From JAAYUH01 sp964640995 (GTDB lineage Bacteria > Caldisericota > Caldisericia > B22-G15): a stretch of DNA of 64,000 bases. Of the stretch, positions 8,073 through 17,100 are shown one piece after another (positions within the stretch are counted from its first letter, which is position 1; each line of letters starts with the position of its first letter). The translations under genes were made by a program, and so were the position numbers. The notes beneath the pieces are model-generated. The model saw nothing but the letters and a program-made list of their open reading frames with translations. It was not told the DNA's origin and did no database searches. The stretch lies in the NCBI GenBank assembly GCA_964640995.1, contig CAZXJJ010000005.1, positions 21,485 through 85,484 on the forward strand, in the 5' to 3' direction.

Positions 8073-8633
8073 ATGCTTGATAGGGAAACAGAAAAAAAAT
8101 TAATTGAAAGAGCAAAAAATGATAAAAATGCTTTTGGAATTTTATTTGAAGAATATTTTTATGATGTTTTAAATTACATATATAGAAGAGTTGGATCAAA
8201 AGAGGATGCAGAAGATCTAACAGAAGAGGTTTTTACAAAAGCACTTTTATCATTAGATAGATATAAAGATCAAGGTAAACCATATTTATTTTTTTTATTA
8301 AAAATTTCAACAAATATAGTGAATGATTTTATTAAAAGAAAAGGTAAACTTCTTTTAAAAGAGGATCTTGATAGCGAAGAAAAGGTTGATTTTTTGAATT
8401 CAATCACTGAAGAGAAAAAGTTTTTTATTCTACAAAAGGCGATGCTTTCTTTACCAATAAAATACCAGACAGTTTTGTCTTTAAGATATATAGAAAAGAA
8501 AAAAATCTCAGAAATAAGTGAAATTTTAAAAATAAATGAGAATAGCATAAAAACTCTATTGAGAAGAGGAGTTGAAAAATTAAAAAATATATTAAAAGAA
8601 GATGAAACTTTTTTAAAAGATTTAAGTTTATAA
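8073..8633 (+). CDS. ECF-type RNA polymerase sigma factor
   Basis: The 186-residue protein has only regions 2 and 4, as in extracytoplasmic-function sigma factors. Region 2 is about residues 20-70 (FEEYFYDVLNYIYRRVG, EDAEDLTEEVFTKALLSLDRY). Region 4 is about 125-175 (LPIKYQTVLSLRYIEKKKISEI, then helix-turn-helix ENSIKTLLRRGVEKLK). No clear ribosome site precedes the ATG. A TATAAT at 8007-8012 could be the -10. The next gene, three bases away, encodes a membrane protein in the position normally held by an anti-sigma factor. Confidence 0.93.
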   Translation: MLDRETEKKLIERAKNDKNAFGILFEEYFYDVLNYIYRRVGSKEDAEDLTEEVFTKALLSLDRYKDQGKPYLFFLLKISTNIVNDFIKRKGKLLLKEDLDSEEKVDFLNSITEEKKFFILQKAMLSLPIKYQTVLSLRYIEKKKISEISEILKINENSIKTLLRRGVEKLKNILKEDETFLKDLSL

Positions 8634-8635
8634 AT

Positions 8636-9322
8636 ATGATGGAAAGATTTGAGGATTTTTTAGAGAGTATTAATAAAGTTGAAATTGAAGATGAGGAGTT
8701 CAAAAAAGAACTCAAGGAAAAACTTTTTGAACTCTATGATAAAAGAAAAAAGAGAACAAAAGTAATAGTTTATAAAAGAGTATTATCCTTTGCTATTATT
8801 ATTTTACTTATATTTATACCTTCTATTTTTATATTTAAAAATGTATCTATTAAGAAAACAGCACTTGAACAAAAACCAGAATTATTTAGAACATTCAATC
8901 AAATATATGAAGATGAAATTAATAAAATATTATTAAATGATGAAGTTGAATTTATAGAGATAAAAAATGATGGTACAACAATAAAAAGATATAAAAGTGA
9001 ATTAATTGTTTATGAAAAAGATGGAATTTTCGAAAAGATAATTTTTAATGAAAAATTCTTAAAAGAAAATGAAATTGATTTAGATAAAATTATAAAAACT
9101 CAGGATAGCAAAAAGGAATTAGATGAAGATTTAATAAATAAAATTTTAAATATTTTTAAAAAAGATGAAAGGCTTGAATTTATTAAAAAAGATAAAATTG
9201 AGAGCATTGAAAATATAAAAGACAATATATTTTTTATTAAAATTTTAGGGAACAAAGGTTATTGGATAATAATTTTAGATTTAAACCAAAATAAAATTTT
9301 ATTTTTTGCTTATCCATATTAA
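8636..9322 (+). CDS. Membrane-anchored protein, putative anti-sigma factor
   Basis: I do not recognise a named family. The 228 residues comprise a charged cytoplasmic N-terminus of about 45 residues, one membrane segment (about 49-67, RVLSFAIIILLIFIPSIFIF) and a charged outer domain rich in K, E, D and I. This topology, and the three-base spacing after the ECF sigma gene, are typical of anti-sigma factors that hold sigma at the membrane. No zinc HxxxCxxC motif is visible, so it is not a ZAS-type anti-sigma. A second ATG lies one codon in. Function is inferred from context. Confidence 0.6.
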   Translation: MMERFEDFLESINKVEIEDEEFKKELKEKLFELYDKRKKRTKVIVYKRVLSFAIIILLIFIPSIFIFKNVSIKKTALEQKPELFRTFNQIYEDEINKILLNDEVEFIEIKNDGTTIKRYKSELIVYEKDGIFEKIIFNEKFLKENEIDLDKIIKTQDSKKELDEDLINKILNIFKKDERLEFIKKDKIESIENIKDNIFFIKILGNKGYWIIILDLNQNKILFFAYPY

Positions 9323-9333
9323 ATTTTTAGAAC

Positions 9334-9348
9334 TTTGAAACTTTTTAT
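9334..9348 (+). promoter_or_regulatory. Shared 15-base element, candidate ECF promoter -35 region
   Basis: TTTGAAACTTTTTAT lies 36 bases before the SIMPL gene start. The identical 15-mer occurs at 14063-14077 upstream of the cysteine-rich surface-protein gene. TGAAAC is the -35 core recognised by several Bacillus-type ECF sigma factors, and an ECF gene lies just upstream. The -10 partner is not clear in this AT-rich DNA. Confidence 0.4.
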
Positions 9349-9383
9349 AAAAATTTTAGTTTAAATAAATAGGAGGTGAAACT

Positions 9384-10133
9384 ATGAAAAAAGTATTGAC
9401 ACTTTTCTTGGTTTCAGTTTTAATTTTAGGAATATCCCTAATAGGGGTAAGTTTTGGAAAAAGCGAGGTGAATCAAGTGAATAATGTTTCATCTGAAAAT
9501 TTTGTAACTGTTACTGGTCAAGGTGTAGTTTATGCAAAACCAGATGTTGCTTATGTTAGTGTAGGAGTTGAAACAGAAAGAAAAACAGCTAAAGAAGCAG
9601 CAGAAGAGAATGCAAAAATTATGGATCAAATTGTTAAAGCTCTTCAAAAGTTAGGAATTAAAGTCGAAGATTTAGAAACTGTTGAATATTCAGTTTTTCC
9701 AGTGTATTTTTATCCAGAAAAAGAACCACCAGTGGTTGTTGGTTATAAAGTAAGAAATATGTTCAATGTAAAAATTACAAAGAAAACACAAGATGGAAAA
9801 CTTGATACAAAATTTGTTGGTGAAGTTTTAGATGCAACAACATCAAATGGAGCAAATATAGTTTCTGGAATAACTTTTGATATTTTAGATAAAAATGAAC
9901 TAAAACTTAAGGCAATTTCACTTGCAATGGAAGATGCAAAGAAAAAAGCAGAGGCAGCACTTAGTGTTGTTGGAGAAAAAATTAAAGGAGTTCAAGAAAT
10001 TAATATTTCAGATGTATCATACCCTGTATATAGATATGATTTAAAAACAATGCCAGCACCAGAAGCAACAACTCCAATATTCGAAGGTTCACAATCAGTT
10101 CAAGTAACAGTTAATGTAAAATTCATTTTCTAA
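9384..10133 (+). CDS. Secreted SIMPL (DUF541) domain protein
   Basis: The 249 residues start with a signal peptide (about 1-26, MKKVLTLFLVSVLILGISLIG). The SIMPL/DUF541 domain spans about 40-245: VTVTGQGVVYAKPDVAYVSV, GVETERKTAKEAAEENAKIM, the middle VGYKVRNMFNVKI, the helix AISLAMEDAKKKAEAAL, and a terminal SVQVTVNVKFIF strand. Known homologues are periplasmic or surface proteins of poorly defined function, some linked to oxidative or envelope stress. A strong AGGAGGTGAAACT site precedes the start. It follows the ECF sigma and putative anti-sigma genes, so it may be one of their targets. Confidence 0.9.
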   Translation: MKKVLTLFLVSVLILGISLIGVSFGKSEVNQVNNVSSENFVTVTGQGVVYAKPDVAYVSVGVETERKTAKEAAEENAKIMDQIVKALQKLGIKVEDLETVEYSVFPVYFYPEKEPPVVVGYKVRNMFNVKITKKTQDGKLDTKFVGEVLDATTSNGANIVSGITFDILDKNELKLKAISLAMEDAKKKAEAALSVVGEKIKGVQEINISDVSYPVYRYDLKTMPAPEATTPIFEGSQSVQVTVNVKFIF

Positions 10134-10160
10134 TTAATAATTTATATAAAAAAATTTATT

Positions 10161-10197
10161 AAGGAGGCTTTTTATAAGGCCTCCTTTAATTTTTTTA
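10161..10197 (+). terminator. Terminator between convergent SIMPL and Nudix genes
   Basis: AAGGAGGC (10161-10168) pairs with GCCTCCTT (10179-10186), followed by TAATTTTTTT. On the other strand an A-rich flank makes it probably bidirectional. The stop codon of the Nudix gene lies in the loop. Confidence 0.85.
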
Positions 10198-10573
10198 TAG
10201 CAGTTTTAAAAATTTTTTTGTCATTTTTAAATGTTAAAATTTTTACCCCTTCGTCAAAGTAAAACCAACCATAACCAATGAAACTTGGCTCTAAATTAAC
10301 TTGAAAACTCTCAACTTTAAATAAATAATAATACACTTCTTTTTTATAAATCTCATTTTCTTTTTCAAATTTATATTTTGTTGTTCCAATAAAAAAAATC
10401 GGATCACTAACACTAATTCCAGTTTCCTCAAAAATTTCCCTTTTTGCTGTTTGAATTAAATCTTCTCCCTCTTTCACTTTACCTTTTGGAAAGACCCATG
10501 TTTTATCCCTTTTTAAAATTAAAACTTTATCTTTATTAATTAAAACACCACCACTTGATAAAAGATTTTTCAT
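10172..10573 (-). CDS. Nudix hydrolase
   Basis: The 133-residue protein carries a perfect Nudix box, Gx5Ex7REUxEExGU, as GKVKEGEDLIQTAKREIFEE followed by TGI. It also has the preceding DKVLILKRDKTWVFPKG strand typical of the Ap4A hydrolase/MutT group. It would hydrolyse a nucleoside diphosphate linked to another group; the substrate cannot be read from sequence. The open frame extends 46 codons upstream, but that part is low-complexity F/I/N. The MKNLLSSGGVL start is chosen because it begins the fold. A TATAAT box nine bases before this ATG and the lack of a ribosome site suggest a nearly leaderless mRNA. Confidence 0.9.
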   Translation of the reverse strand: MKNLLSSGGVLINKDKVLILKRDKTWVFPKGKVKEGEDLIQTAKREIFEETGISVSDPIFFIGTTKYKFEKENEIYKKEVYYYLFKVESFQVNLEPSFIGYGWFYFDEGVKILTFKNDKKIFKTAIKKLKEAL

Positions 10574-10582
10574 TATATTTAA

Positions 10583-10588
10583 ATTATA
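10583..10588 (-). promoter_or_regulatory. -10 box of Nudix gene, nearly at the start codon
   Basis: On the reverse strand the sequence reads TATAATTTAAATATAATG. The TATAAT ends nine bases before the ATG, so transcription would start within about two bases of the start codon. No Shine-Dalgarno sequence is present. Confidence 0.5.
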
Positions 10589-10685
10589 ATAAATAAAGTT
10601 TATAATTATAATAATAAAAAAATCAGAAATCAAGAATTTAAATAGTATAAGTAAATTCTGAAAATTTCTGAGGAAGAAGAAAAAA

Positions 10686-13600
10686 TTGAAAAAATTATTT
10701 ATTTTAATCATTGTAACTATTATTTCTTTGACTATTTACTCAGATTTTTCCTATGGGATAACATATCTTGATAAACCCAAAAATCAAGTAGCCTATTCTT
10801 CGGGTTCAAATATAATTCTTGAGTGGAAATATACTATTTCATTACCCTTAGGAGATTACTCTTTTGAAATAGAGGAATATGTTGGTACTTCATGGATTAA
10901 AGTCGCTGAAGTAAAATATCCAACTGTTAAAAAAGTTTTACAGGACAATAAATTGGAAGATACATTTATAGAATTAGAACAAGAAGAGAGTTTCTTCTAT
11001 CAAAAGATTAAAGTTCTTACACAAATAATCTTTATGCATATGTATTTGCAATACCAATGAGTTTAAAATTTGAACATATGTCTGGAAAATATGATTTAAA
11101 ACTTTCCTGGAATCCAGTTTGATACCAATGCTGATAAAATTGAAGTTTGGAGAAATATAATCCCAGGTCCAGATTTTCCCTCAAAAATTGCTACAATAGA
11201 CAAAACATTGACTACTTAGACTGATAATGCTGTATTGCCTAATACTGAATATAAATACTCTTTAACATTAAGAAGATTTGAGGAAATAATGATACATGAC
11301 TACTTTAGTGGATGGACAACAGAAGTTCCTCTAAAAACTTTTCCTAAAGGTGTAAATTCTATATCTGGATATGCACAAGGAAATACTATTAATCTTACAT
11401 GGATTTATATAGATTATCCAAGTGGCACAACAATATTAGGATTCAAAATCTATGAAGTTATAAAATTTATAACTTTACCAGCTATGCCACCTATTACTAT
11501 AACTATTTATGAATTAAAATTTACTCTTTCAAATTCAACTTTTAATAAAAGTTTTAGTCCAGTATCATATGGATCACATGTTTATCTAGTTAAAACTTAT
11601 AATAGTGGAGGCGATAGTTTTGATAATATAAATCTAACTGTTTATGTTTTAAAAACCCCAACAAATCTTACTGCCACTCCACTTTCTTCAAATTCTATTA
11701 GATTAAACTGAGATCCTGTTGATTTGAATACAACATCAATAAGTATTTCAAAAAGTACAGATGGTAGTAGTTTTTCTGGATTGGCATCTGTTAGCTCCTC
11801 AAACACAAGTTATATAGATTCAAGCTGTAATCCAAAAACTACTTACTGGTATAAAATAAAAGCAAAAAGAGATTTAAATGAATCCTCTTTTTCAAATACT
11901 ATTTCTGTTAAAACTTTTCCAGTTGGTTCTCCTCCTGCATCACCAACTAATTTAAAAGGGACTCATATTAATTTTAGTCAATTAGATATTACATGGCAGG
12001 ATAATGTAACAGATGAAACAAATTATATTTTTGAAAGAAAAATTGAAGGAGGAAGTTATTCTGTTAAAGCAACTTTACCAGCGAATACAAATGTTTATTT
12101 TGATACTTCAGTTTCAGCTAATAAAAAAATATTATTATAGAGTTAAATCAAAAAATTATTATGGAGATTCTGGATATTCAAATGAAATAAATGAAACTAC
12201 TCCACGATTTGGAACAATACCAAATGCTCCTACAAAATTTAACTCTAAATTTTATCTCTTCTTCTCAAATAAACTTATCATTGATCGATAATTCAAACAA
12301 GGAAACAGATTTAAAGTTGAAAGAAAAATCGAAGGTAGTTCTTATTCAGAAATTGCATCAGTAGGCGCAAATATTACTTCTGATAATGATATATCCCTTT
12401 TGGCAAACACAAAATATTTTTATAAAGTAAGCGCTTATAACTCTTTTGGACAATCATATTCAAATGAAGCAAGTGCTACTACTTTACCACCTGGGACCCC
12501 ACCAAATGCACCTTCAAATTTAAATGATAATGTTTTAGCCTGTGACCAAGTTTAATTAACCTGGGTTGATAATTCAGATAATGAAGATGGATTCAGAGTT
12601 GAAAGAAAAGATGGAGGAGGAAACTATATAGTCATTAGTAATGTTGGATCAGATAATTTAAACTTTCTTGATGATACTGTATCAGAAAATAAGACTTATA
12701 CATATAAAGTCATTGCTTTTAATGAATATGGTGAAACTGTTTCAAATGAAAAGATAGTTTTTACTCCTCCATGTGGAACTAAACCAAATGCACCATCTAA
12801 TTCAGATCTTGAAGTATTGTCTCCAACTCAAATAAAATTACATTTACAGATAACTCTGATAATGAAGATTGATTTAAAGTTGAAAGAAAAGAGTTGGCTG
12901 GAACATACAGTGAAATAGCTTGAACATACAGTGAAATAAAAACACTCCCAACAAACACAACAGAATTTATAGACAGTGTAAATCCAAACACAACATATTA
13001 TTATAGAGTTAGAGCTTTTAATTCTTATGGATATTCTCCTTTTTTAAACGAAGCAAATGCTACAACTCCACAAGTTGGAGTTCCTTCAAATCCACCTTCA
13101 AATTTAGTAGCCTCACCATTTTCCTGTGCTGAAATATCTTTTATATGGCAGGGTAATTCAGATAATGAAGATGGGTTTAAAGTCGAGAAAAAAATAGAAG
13201 GTGGAATTTATTCAGTAGTTACAACTCTTAGTTTAAACAAAACAACATATACAGATACAACTGTTTCAGGAAAAGCTAAATATTATTATAGGATTTTCTC
13301 TTTCAATAGTTATGTTGTATCATCATTTTCAAATGAGTTTATAGTTACAACCCCAGAATGTGGAACAAAACCAAATGCTCCTATAAATTTATTTGCTCAA
13401 GGAATCTCAAAATCTGATATTTCTCTCTCATGGAAGGATAATTCAGATAATGAAGATGGATTTATATTAGAAAGAAAAGAAGAAGGAGGAACTTATAATA
13501 TTATTACTACTCTTCCAAAAGATTCATATAAATATGAAGATAAAAATCTAATACCTGATAAAACTTATTATTATAGAATAAAAGCTTTTAATTCTTTTGG

Positions 13601-14053
13601 AGATTCAAGCTATTCTAATGAAGCAGGTGCAAAAACTCAAAAAAAAGTATAGAGTTAATTATTTTAAGATTTTATATTGGGAAAACTATTTATTATCAAA
13701 ATGATGAAATGAAATCGATGGATGTTGCTCCTATGATTCTTGAGGGAAGAACGCTTCTTCCAATTCTTTATGTTGCCGAGGCGCTTGTCGCTCTAGTTGG
13801 ATGGGAAGCAAAAGAACAAAAGGTCATAATTAACTTCAAGGGAACAATTATCGAACTCTGGATAGGCAAAAATCTTGCAACAGTTTATGGTGAATGGAAA
13901 CTAATTGATCCCGGTAATCCTAATGTAAGACCCATAACAATTCCGCCAGGTAGAACTATGTTACCAATAAGATTTATTGCAGAAAATTTAGGGTGCAAAG
14001 TTGATTGGGATCCTAATCTTAAAGAGGTAAAGATAACTTATCCTGGAGGATAA
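10686..14053 (+). pseudogene. Decayed secreted fibronectin-III / stalk surface-protein gene
   Basis: A reading frame of about 1120 codons can be followed across this region only by switching frames. It begins with a TTG start and a signal peptide (MKKLFILIIVTIISLTIYS). At least six fibronectin type III modules recur about every 285-290 bases (near 12005, 12290, 12565, 12855, 13150 and 13437), each with a W.DNSDNEDGFKVERK core and a YYYR.KA.N..G.S.YSNE end. It closes with a copper-amine-oxidase-N-type stalk (13685-14053, GRTLLPILYVAEAL and GRTMLPIRFIAENLG). Premature stops in the reconstructed frame: TAG 11217, TGA 11709 (for a conserved Trp), TAA 12553, TGA 12870 and 12921 (both for Gly). Frame shifts lie near 11025, 11115, 12125, 12295, 12838 and 13645. 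The gene appears dead, although individual fragments remain open. Confidence 0.88.
12897..12938 (+). repeat. 21-base tandem duplication inside the pseudogene
   Basis: Two adjacent 21-base copies (12897-12917 and 12918-12938) differ at one base. The second has TGA where the first has GGA. The duplication repeats the segment AGTYSEI of a fibronectin-III module and is a recent slippage or duplication event in a gene no longer under selection. Confidence 0.85.
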
Positions 14054-14062
14054 TAAAGTTAA

Positions 14063-14077
14063 TTTGAAACTTTTTAT
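14063..14077 (+). promoter_or_regulatory. Shared 15-base element upstream of the cysteine-rich gene
   Basis: Second copy of TTTGAAACTTTTTAT, identical to 9334-9348. It contains a TTGAAA/TGAAAC -35-like core, and TCTAAT lies 19 bases further on (14089-14094). The rest of 14054-14181 is AT-rich leader, with another TATAAT at 14099-14104 and AAAGGAGGTCAT just before the ATG. Confidence 0.4.
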
Positions 14078-14181
14078 TTAAATTTAAATCTAATAAAATA
14101 TAATTAATTTATAAAATTTTAATCACTTTTTCTATTTATGGATAAAATTCCAAAATAGAAAATATGGTTAAAGGAGGTCAT

Positions 14182-17100
14182 ATGGGATGTTTTAATCACA
14201 AAAAAACTAAAACTTTTTTAGGTTTAATCTTCATTTTAATTTTCCTAACTCTTATTTCATTAAATCATATCTCAATTAAGGCAAAAAATTTTCAAGAATT
14301 TAATCTCACTGCTAAAGGCTTCTGTGGTTTCAATTATCTTGAATGGAATCCTGTTCCTAATGCAGATCGTTACTGGATATACAGAGGTATAGGTGAAGGA
14401 AAAGTAGAGAGTATGCCTCTTACAGATTTTCCAATAACAGAAACATTTTACAAAGATAACAAGAATGTTGTTCAAGGTACAAAGTATTGTTACATTGTAA
14501 AAGCAGTTGACAAAAATGCTAATGAGTTTGCTAAATCAAATGAAGCATGTGCAATTCCAACTTGTTCAACAGAAATTCCTGAAGAAAAAGAATGTGAACT
14601 TATACTTCAATTTCAGATAGGTAACACCTTTTACTGGGTTAATGGAGTTCAAAAAGGACCAATGCTTACTGCACCAGTTTTAAGATGGGATAGAACATTT
14701 TTGATTATAAGACATGTTGTTGAAGAAGTTGGAGGAACAATAGGATGGGATAGCGCAAATCAAATAGTAACAATTCTTACAAAAGAGGGTAAAAAGATAG
14801 AGTTTCAAATAGGAAATAGGATATATAAGGTTAATGGAGTTGCAAAACAGATTGATCCATATAATCCAAAGGTAGTTCCATTTATAGAAAATGGTAGAAC
14901 ATTGATTCCTTTAAGAGTCACAGGCGATGAACTGAATGCAAAAGAAATAAATTGGTATGGAGATAAAAAAATTGCTGAACTTGTATTTTCTGTTCCATGT
15001 CCAGAAAAACCTAAAGCAAAAATTGACATATTGCTTCCAGAAAATTGTATAAAAGGAACTTATATAGAGATTTATGATCTTAAAGGAAATCCAATTACAA
15101 TAATAAGAGAACAAAAAGGAGGCTTATATACAACAGATTGTAAACTCTCTTGTCCTGGAAGTTATATAGTTAAGCCAGTTAATCCTAATTGTAAGTTTTT
15201 CCCTGAAACTCAGCAAGTCACTTTTAATGAAAAGGAGTGTTGTCCTCCTTATAAGAAAGTTGAATTTAAATGTGAGTGTGAGGAAGTAAAAAAGGGAAGA
15301 ATAATTGTAAAAATGCCTCCTGAATGTGCAAAAGGAACTAAAGTTATTATCTATGATTCTTCTGGCAACATTGTATGGGAAGGAGTAGTTAATGAGCAGG
15401 GAATTTTTGATACAGATTGTATTCTAAAGTGTCCTGGGGAATATAAAGTAGTGCCAACCAATCCTAATAGAGTTTTTGTTCCTCAATCACATTTAGTGGT
15501 TCTTAAAGATTGTTGTCCAGGCGTTCATATTGTTGAATTTAACTGTAGAGAGGTTACTCAGTTTATACAAAAATTATGTGGATGTATAATCAGAATGACA
15601 CTTCAACCAGATGAGAATGGTAATTATCAGGTTTATGTTATTCCAAATTGTCAACCTGTTCAAACAACTCCAAATGTCATTCTTTTGAATTTCCCAGCAA
15701 ATCTTCCTGATACAAATCTTGGCATTTCAATTTTAGATTATTACAATCAATTTCAACATCCAGTTCCAACAGGATTAGGTTGTATTTGGGTTATTTATGA
15801 ACCGGCAACAGGAAAAGTTGTTGAATGGATTGCTCAACCAGATAAAAAACCATGTTGTGAAGAGATCCAAGAAGGTGGAAGAATTATTGTCAAAATGACA
15901 AAAGAGTGCATCATTGGAACTAAAGTTTTAATATACGATGAGGCTGGAAATGTTGTATGGAGTGGAGAATCTAATATTGGAGGAGTTATTGATACAGGTT
16001 GTAAATTAAAATGTCCTGGTGTTTATAAAATCGTACCTGTAAATGAAAAATGTAAATTTAATCCTTCCTCTCATGTTGTAAAAGTTGACTGTTGCCCTTA
16101 CGAAACTGTTGTTGAATTTACATGTGACTGTGTAATTGAAATTAAGGGAAGAATAGTTGTTGAAATGCCTAAAGAGTGTCTTGATGGAACAATAATTCAT
16201 ATAATGACAGAAGATAAAGTTGAAGTTTGGAAAGGTAGGGCAAATGAAGTAGGTATTTTTGATACAGGCTGTAATCTTGAATGTCCTAAAAAGTATTTTG
16301 TTATACCAGAAAATCCAAAATGTACATTCACTCCAACAACTCGATTAGTTGATTTAAGTAAATGTTGTCCAGAATATGAAAAGGTTTGGTTTGAATGTAA
16401 ATGTGGTGAAAATAAAGGAAGAATTATCGCAATATTTCCTAAAGAGTGTATCGATGGAACAATAGTTCATGTATTTGAGACACAGAAATATACAGAAGTC
16501 TATACTGGAAGACCAGATGGTAGCGGAGTTTTTGACACTGGATGTACATTACCATGTCCAGGAATTTATGTCATAAGACCAGAAAATAAAAATTGTACAT
16601 TTGATCCAACAGAAACAAAAATAATAGTTGAAAAGTGTTGTCCTGATGTTTATAGGTATGAATTTAAATGTAGATGTGAAAAACCATTAGGTAGAATTCA
16701 AGTTAAAATACCTAGAGAATGTGCAAGCGGAAGTGTGCTTTTAATTTATGACTCATCAGGAAAATTGGTAGGTAGTTATGGTCCAAACTCAGAAGGTTGG
16801 TTCGATACAGGATGTATTTTACCTTGTCCAGGTGTTTATACACTTAAACCACAAAATGCAAATTGTAAATTTTCTCCTGAAACAATGAAAGTAGAATTAA
16901 CCAAGTGTTGCCCTGATGTTCAATCATATGAATTCAAATGTGAATGTACCTACAAAGGAAGAATTGATGTAAAATTGCCATTAAATTGTCTTCCAGCAAA
17001 AGTTGAAATTTATGATAGTAGAGGAAATCTTCTATATAGATTGTCAGAATATAATGCAAATGGAATCTTTACTACTGGATGTACTTTACCATGCCCAGGA

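Noticed and set aside
10574..10711. 46-residue N-terminal extension of the Nudix protein.
   Set aside because: Low-complexity F/I/N from AT-rich DNA; the fold begins at the ATG 10573.
10686..14053. TGA read as Gly or Trp (alternative genetic code) as an explanation for the interrupted fibronectin gene.
   Set aside because: TAG and TAA stops and several frame shifts are also present, TGA would have to mean both Gly and Trp, and intact genes in the window (thrS, grpE-region genes, map, adk neighbours) end in TGA.
10686..14053. Pure sequencing error as cause of the pseudogene.
   Set aside because: Some shifts lie in A runs and could be errors, but five in-frame stops include clear base substitutions, and flanking genes of similar composition are intact.
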